Shown piece after piece: positions 13,538-14,909 of a stretch of 14,909 nucleotides of DNA. Every line of letters begins with the position of its first letter. The stretch's first letter is position 1. The DNA lies in the NCBI GenBank assembly GCA_030840885.1, contig JAVEDQ010000243.1, positions 1 to 14,909 on the forward strand. Reading direction: 5' to 3'. The DNA is from Frankiaceae bacterium (lineage in GTDB: Bacteria; Actinomycetota; Actinomycetes; Frankiales; Frankiaceae). The translations under genes and the position numbers were made by a program. The notes below the pieces were generated by a model. It was not told the origin of the DNA, did no database searches, and saw nothing but the letters and a program-made list of their open reading frames with translations.

Positions 13538-13643
13538 GCACGGAGTCGGGTGAACAAGCGCGCATCCGAATCGCCGTAGCGGGCCCTCGTCCCGATCGGC
13601 GTGCCTTGCGCGGCTGATCGCGCGTGGGTGCCCGACTCCGTGC
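13538..13643. ncRNA. Nested structured element, candidate RNA
   Basis: The outer stem is a perfect 13-bp inverted repeat, GCACGGAGTCGGG (13538-13550) with CCCGACTCCGTGC (13631-13643). Inside it, properly nested, are CGCGCA/TGCGCG (13559-13564 and 13607-13612), CGCCG/CGGCG (13572-13576 and 13597-13601) and CGGG/CCCG (13580-13583 and 13591-13594), closing a 7-nt loop: 28 bp in all. It could be a 3' UTR/terminator of the Fic-fold gene on the plus strand, or an RNA from the minus-strand promoter at 13733. It matches no RNA family I know. Confidence 0.4.
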
Positions 13644-13704
13644 ACGGGCTAGGGCGCTGCGGGGGAAACGGCGTCCGCCCGACCTGCGTGAAGTCCGTGT
13701 CACC

Positions 13705-13733
13705 GGTATAGACCTCGCACGAGCGGTCGTAAA
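13705..13733 (-). promoter_or_regulatory. Minus-strand promoter-like pair
   Basis: TTTACG (13733-13728), a 17-nt spacer and TATACC (13710-13705). Transcription would start near 13698 and run into the nested hairpin. TATAGA on the plus strand (13707-13712) overlaps it but has no good -35. Confidence 0.35.
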
Positions 13734-13806
13734 GGGGCAGCCCGGAAATCGTGCGACGTGGAGCCGGCACCGGCCGCGCCGTCCGTTTTCGGGCATTGCG
13801 CCCGGG

Positions 13807-13812
13807 TACGTT
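13807..13812 (+). promoter_or_regulatory. -10 element of the 6C RNA
   Basis: TACGTT, placed so that transcription would begin near 13818-13820, the GTGAACAT segment that precedes the first 6C stem. The -35 is unclear; CGTTTT at 13784-13789 gives a 17-nt spacer. Confidence 0.5.
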
Positions 13813-13817
13813 CCGGC

Positions 13818-13897
13818 GTGAACATCCCCCAGAGGGTCGGCTCACCCCCCGGAGCCAGACCCACGACGACCCCCGTTCCCCCCAACGGGGGTCGTCG
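13818..13897 (+). ncRNA. 6C RNA (B11/ncRv13660c homologue)
   Basis: The 6C RNA of high-GC Gram-positive bacteria has two stem-loops, each with at least six C in the loop. Stem 1 here is GGGTC+GGCTC (about 13838-13847), a loop containing CCCCCC, and GAGCC+GACCC with one bulged A. Stem 2 is a perfect 14-bp stem, CGACGACCCCCGTT (13864-13877), loop CCCCCC (13878-13883) and AACGGGGGTCGTCG (13884-13897), which also serves as a terminator. The C-rich loops fix the strand as plus. It lies about 80 nt before ssd and on the same strand; in M. tuberculosis the 6C RNA (B11) is next to Rv3660c, also ssd, on the same strand. In mycobacteria it acts on mRNAs through the C-rich loops. The 5' end is estimated from the -10 element. 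Confidence 0.93.
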
Positions 13898-13929
13898 GCT
13901 GTCCGGGCCCGTTCGCTAGCACGACCGGC

Positions 13930-13955
13930 CTGTGGACGGTCGCAGCGCTCCACAG
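13930..13955. promoter_or_regulatory. Inverted repeat upstream of ssd
   Basis: CTGTGGA (13930-13936), 12-nt spacer, TCCACAG (13949-13955), ending 24 nt before the ssd ATG. The left arm resembles a DnaA box on the reverse strand (CCGTCCACA, 7 of 9). It could be an operator or a 5' UTR hairpin. Confidence 0.45.
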
Positions 13956-13979
13956 CGCGGCCGCGCCATCGTGCGCTCC

Positions 13980-14909
13980 ATGGACGCCGACTCCCTGCTG
14001 CTCGTCACCCGCGACCCCCTGCTGCCGGGACGGGTCGCCGAGCAGCTGCCGCGCCCGAGGGGGCCAGTGTCGACGGCGACGCCCGCGGCGATGTCAATGA
14101 CTGTTCTCGACGACGTCCGTGCCGTACGACGCGCGTGGTCCTCCGCCGGACACGTCCTCGTCGACGCCGACCTCGTCGACTCCCTCCGGCGAGCGCGTCT
14201 GCCGCTCCGGCCGCGGGTCGCGCTCGTCCTGCCCCTCGGCGCGCGCCCCGTGAACTGGGAGGACGCCGTGGCGCTGGGGATCGACCGGATGCTGGAGCCC
14301 GACGAGCTGGGAGCGTGGCTGGTCGACCAAGCGGTGCGAGCCGCACCCACGGCGTCGCCGGGACCGGCACCGACGCCGACTCCGACGCCGACGCCGACCT
14401 CCCAGGGCCGATTGATCGTCGTCACCGGTGCCTGCGGCGGCAGCGGGGCCAGCACGCTGGCGGCCGCCCTGGCCGTGCAGACATCCGGAGCGCGGGTGCT
14501 GGTCGACCTCGACATGGGAGGGGGCGGGATCGACCTCGTCCTCGGCCTCGAGGAGCAGCCCGGCCCTCGCTGGCCCGAAGCCCTCGCGGCCGCCCCGGAC
14601 GTCCTGGCCCTGTTCGACGCGTTGCCCACGACCGCCGACGGGCTCGCCGTGCTCTCGCACGACGGCCGGTCGTCGGACCCTGCCGGTCCCAGTGCCGGTC
14701 CGGATCCCGGTCCCATACCCCAGGTCCTCGGGGCAGCGCGCCGGCGCTACGACCTCGTGGTGGCGGATCTGCCGCGGGACAGCCGGTCCGACCTGCTGCC
14801 GGCTGCGGCGCGCGACGACGCCGTCCTCCTGCTGGTCGTCCCGCCCGACATCCGCGGTTGCGCGGCAGCGCTGCACCGCAGCCGCACCCTCGACGACTGG
14901 CCGGACCTC
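13980..14909 (+). CDS. ssd: Ssd, septum site-determining / CpaE-like protein (3' end outside window)
   Basis: 310 codons are visible and the frame is open at the window edge. An N-terminal receiver-like domain (about 1-125, MDADSLLLVTRDPLLPGRVAEQL) is joined by a Pro-Thr linker (P131-T140) to a MinD/ParA-type ATPase domain. The deviant Walker A region reads G150-A-C152-G-G-S-G-A157-S-T: Cys stands where the signature lysine should be and Ala replaces the P-loop lysine. The following strand VLVDLDMGGGGIDLVLG and LVVADLP are the A' and B regions. This matches the actinobacterial CpaE-like family that precedes tadA/cpaF in Tad loci; in M. tuberculosis Ssd (Rv3660c) affects septation. No SD is seen before ATG at 13980; GTG at 13971 is the alternative. 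The next genes, probably Tad secretion ATPase and membrane subunits, are outside the window. Confidence 0.92.
   Translation, partial: MDADSLLLVTRDPLLPGRVAEQLPRPRGPVSTATPAAMSMTVLDDVRAVRRAWSSAGHVLVDADLVDSLRRARLPLRPRVALVLPLGARPVNWEDAVALGIDRMLEPDELGAWLVDQAVRAAPTASPGPAPTPTPTPTPTSQGRLIVVTGACGGSGASTLAAALAVQTSGARVLVDLDMGGGGIDLVLGLEEQPGPRWPEALAAAPDVLALFDALPTTADGLAVLSHDGRSSDPAGPSAGPDPGPIPQVLGAARRRYDLVVADLPRDSRSDLLPAAARDDAVLLLVVPPDIRGCAAALHRSRTLDDWPDL
14370..14399 (+). repeat. Hexanucleotide repeat coding a Pro-Thr linker
   Basis: Five CCGACN units in a row (N = G, T, G, G, C) encode (PT)5 between the receiver-like and ATPase domains of Ssd. Changes in copy number would keep the frame and vary linker length. 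Confidence 0.85.

Larger units (their letters stand above)
13478..13806. other. Gene-free stretch between the Fic-fold gene and the 6C RNA
   Basis: About 330 nt. It contains a modest hairpin (13508-13529, six bp with one G-T), the nested 106-nt hairpin at 13538-13643, and a minus-strand promoter-like pair at 13705-13733. Nearer the right end is a small inverted repeat CGGGC/GCCCG (13790-13804) just ahead of the 6C -10 hexamer. I see no convincing protein gene; the long minus-strand frame here overlaps the Fic gene and has no family features. Confidence 0.6.

Noticed and set aside
13818..13919. 33-codon leaderless-looking frame (TACGTT, 5 nt, GTG) before ssd
   Set aside because: The sequence is explained by the two 6C hairpins; the frame is accidental and Pro/Thr/Arg-rich because of the C runs.
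13363..13953. 196-codon minus-strand frame covering the 6C RNA and gene-free stretch
   Set aside because: It overlaps the Fic-fold 3' end and the 6C RNA on the opposite strand, composition is random-like, and no SD was found.
13930..13955. Replication origin suggested by DnaA-box-like arms
   Set aside because: Only two imperfect boxes, no AT-rich region and no dnaA/dnaN genes nearby.

Overview
The window is high-GC, densely coded DNA from an actinobacterium. Support for this: pervasive GC-ending codons, GTG starts, several likely leaderless genes with a TAnnnT hexamer 7-8 nt before GTG, and a gene set that in Mycobacterium sits around crp-nth-marP-ephE and ssd (Rv3677c to Rv3660c). A probable RsiG anti-sigma factor suggests a lineage with WhiG-type sigma factors (sporulating or motile actinobacteria). 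I cannot fix genus or family. No mobile element, CRISPR array, tRNA or rRNA was seen.

Left block, 1-5344 (+): a NUDIX hydrolase cut by the window edge, a metallo-beta-lactamase-fold hydrolase, and a 1221-residue zinc ribbon/class III cyclase/AAA ATPase/TPR protein joined to it by an ATGA overlap. Second block, 5371-7039 (-): crp converges on the cyclase gene with 26 nt between them. Upstream of crp lie a small membrane-anchored protein and an RsiG-like protein with two copies of the c-di-GMP signature. cAMP synthesis, cAMP sensing and a predicted c-di-GMP-gated anti-sigma factor therefore sit within 5.4 kb.

Third block, 7203-9911 (+): nth (endonuclease III), a CoA-type NUDIX hydrolase that appears to start at CTG in a CTGA overlap, and marP (CvpA-like membrane domain plus periplasmic serine protease). 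nth and marP have leaderless-type promoters. A 154-aa unrecognised protein follows at 10080.

Fourth block, 12460-10549 (-): a holin-X-like membrane protein, an epoxide-hydrolase-like alpha/beta hydrolase and a DUF309 protein, the last two translationally coupled. Divergent from it at 12674 is a Fic-fold protein that keeps the inhibitory motif but has lost the catalytic histidine.

Right edge, 13478-14909: 340 nt without a gene, containing a nested 106-nt imperfect hairpin; then a 6C small RNA (two hairpins with CCCCCC loops); then the 5' part of ssd, a CpaE/MinD-like gene that heads a Tad-type secretion locus in related bacteria. Mycobacterium tuberculosis has the same pairing of 6C RNA and ssd.

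The most notable items are the second-messenger cluster, the asymmetric RsiG signature, the 6C RNA, the 106-nt hairpin of unknown role, the degenerate Fic protein and the SD-supported CTG start.
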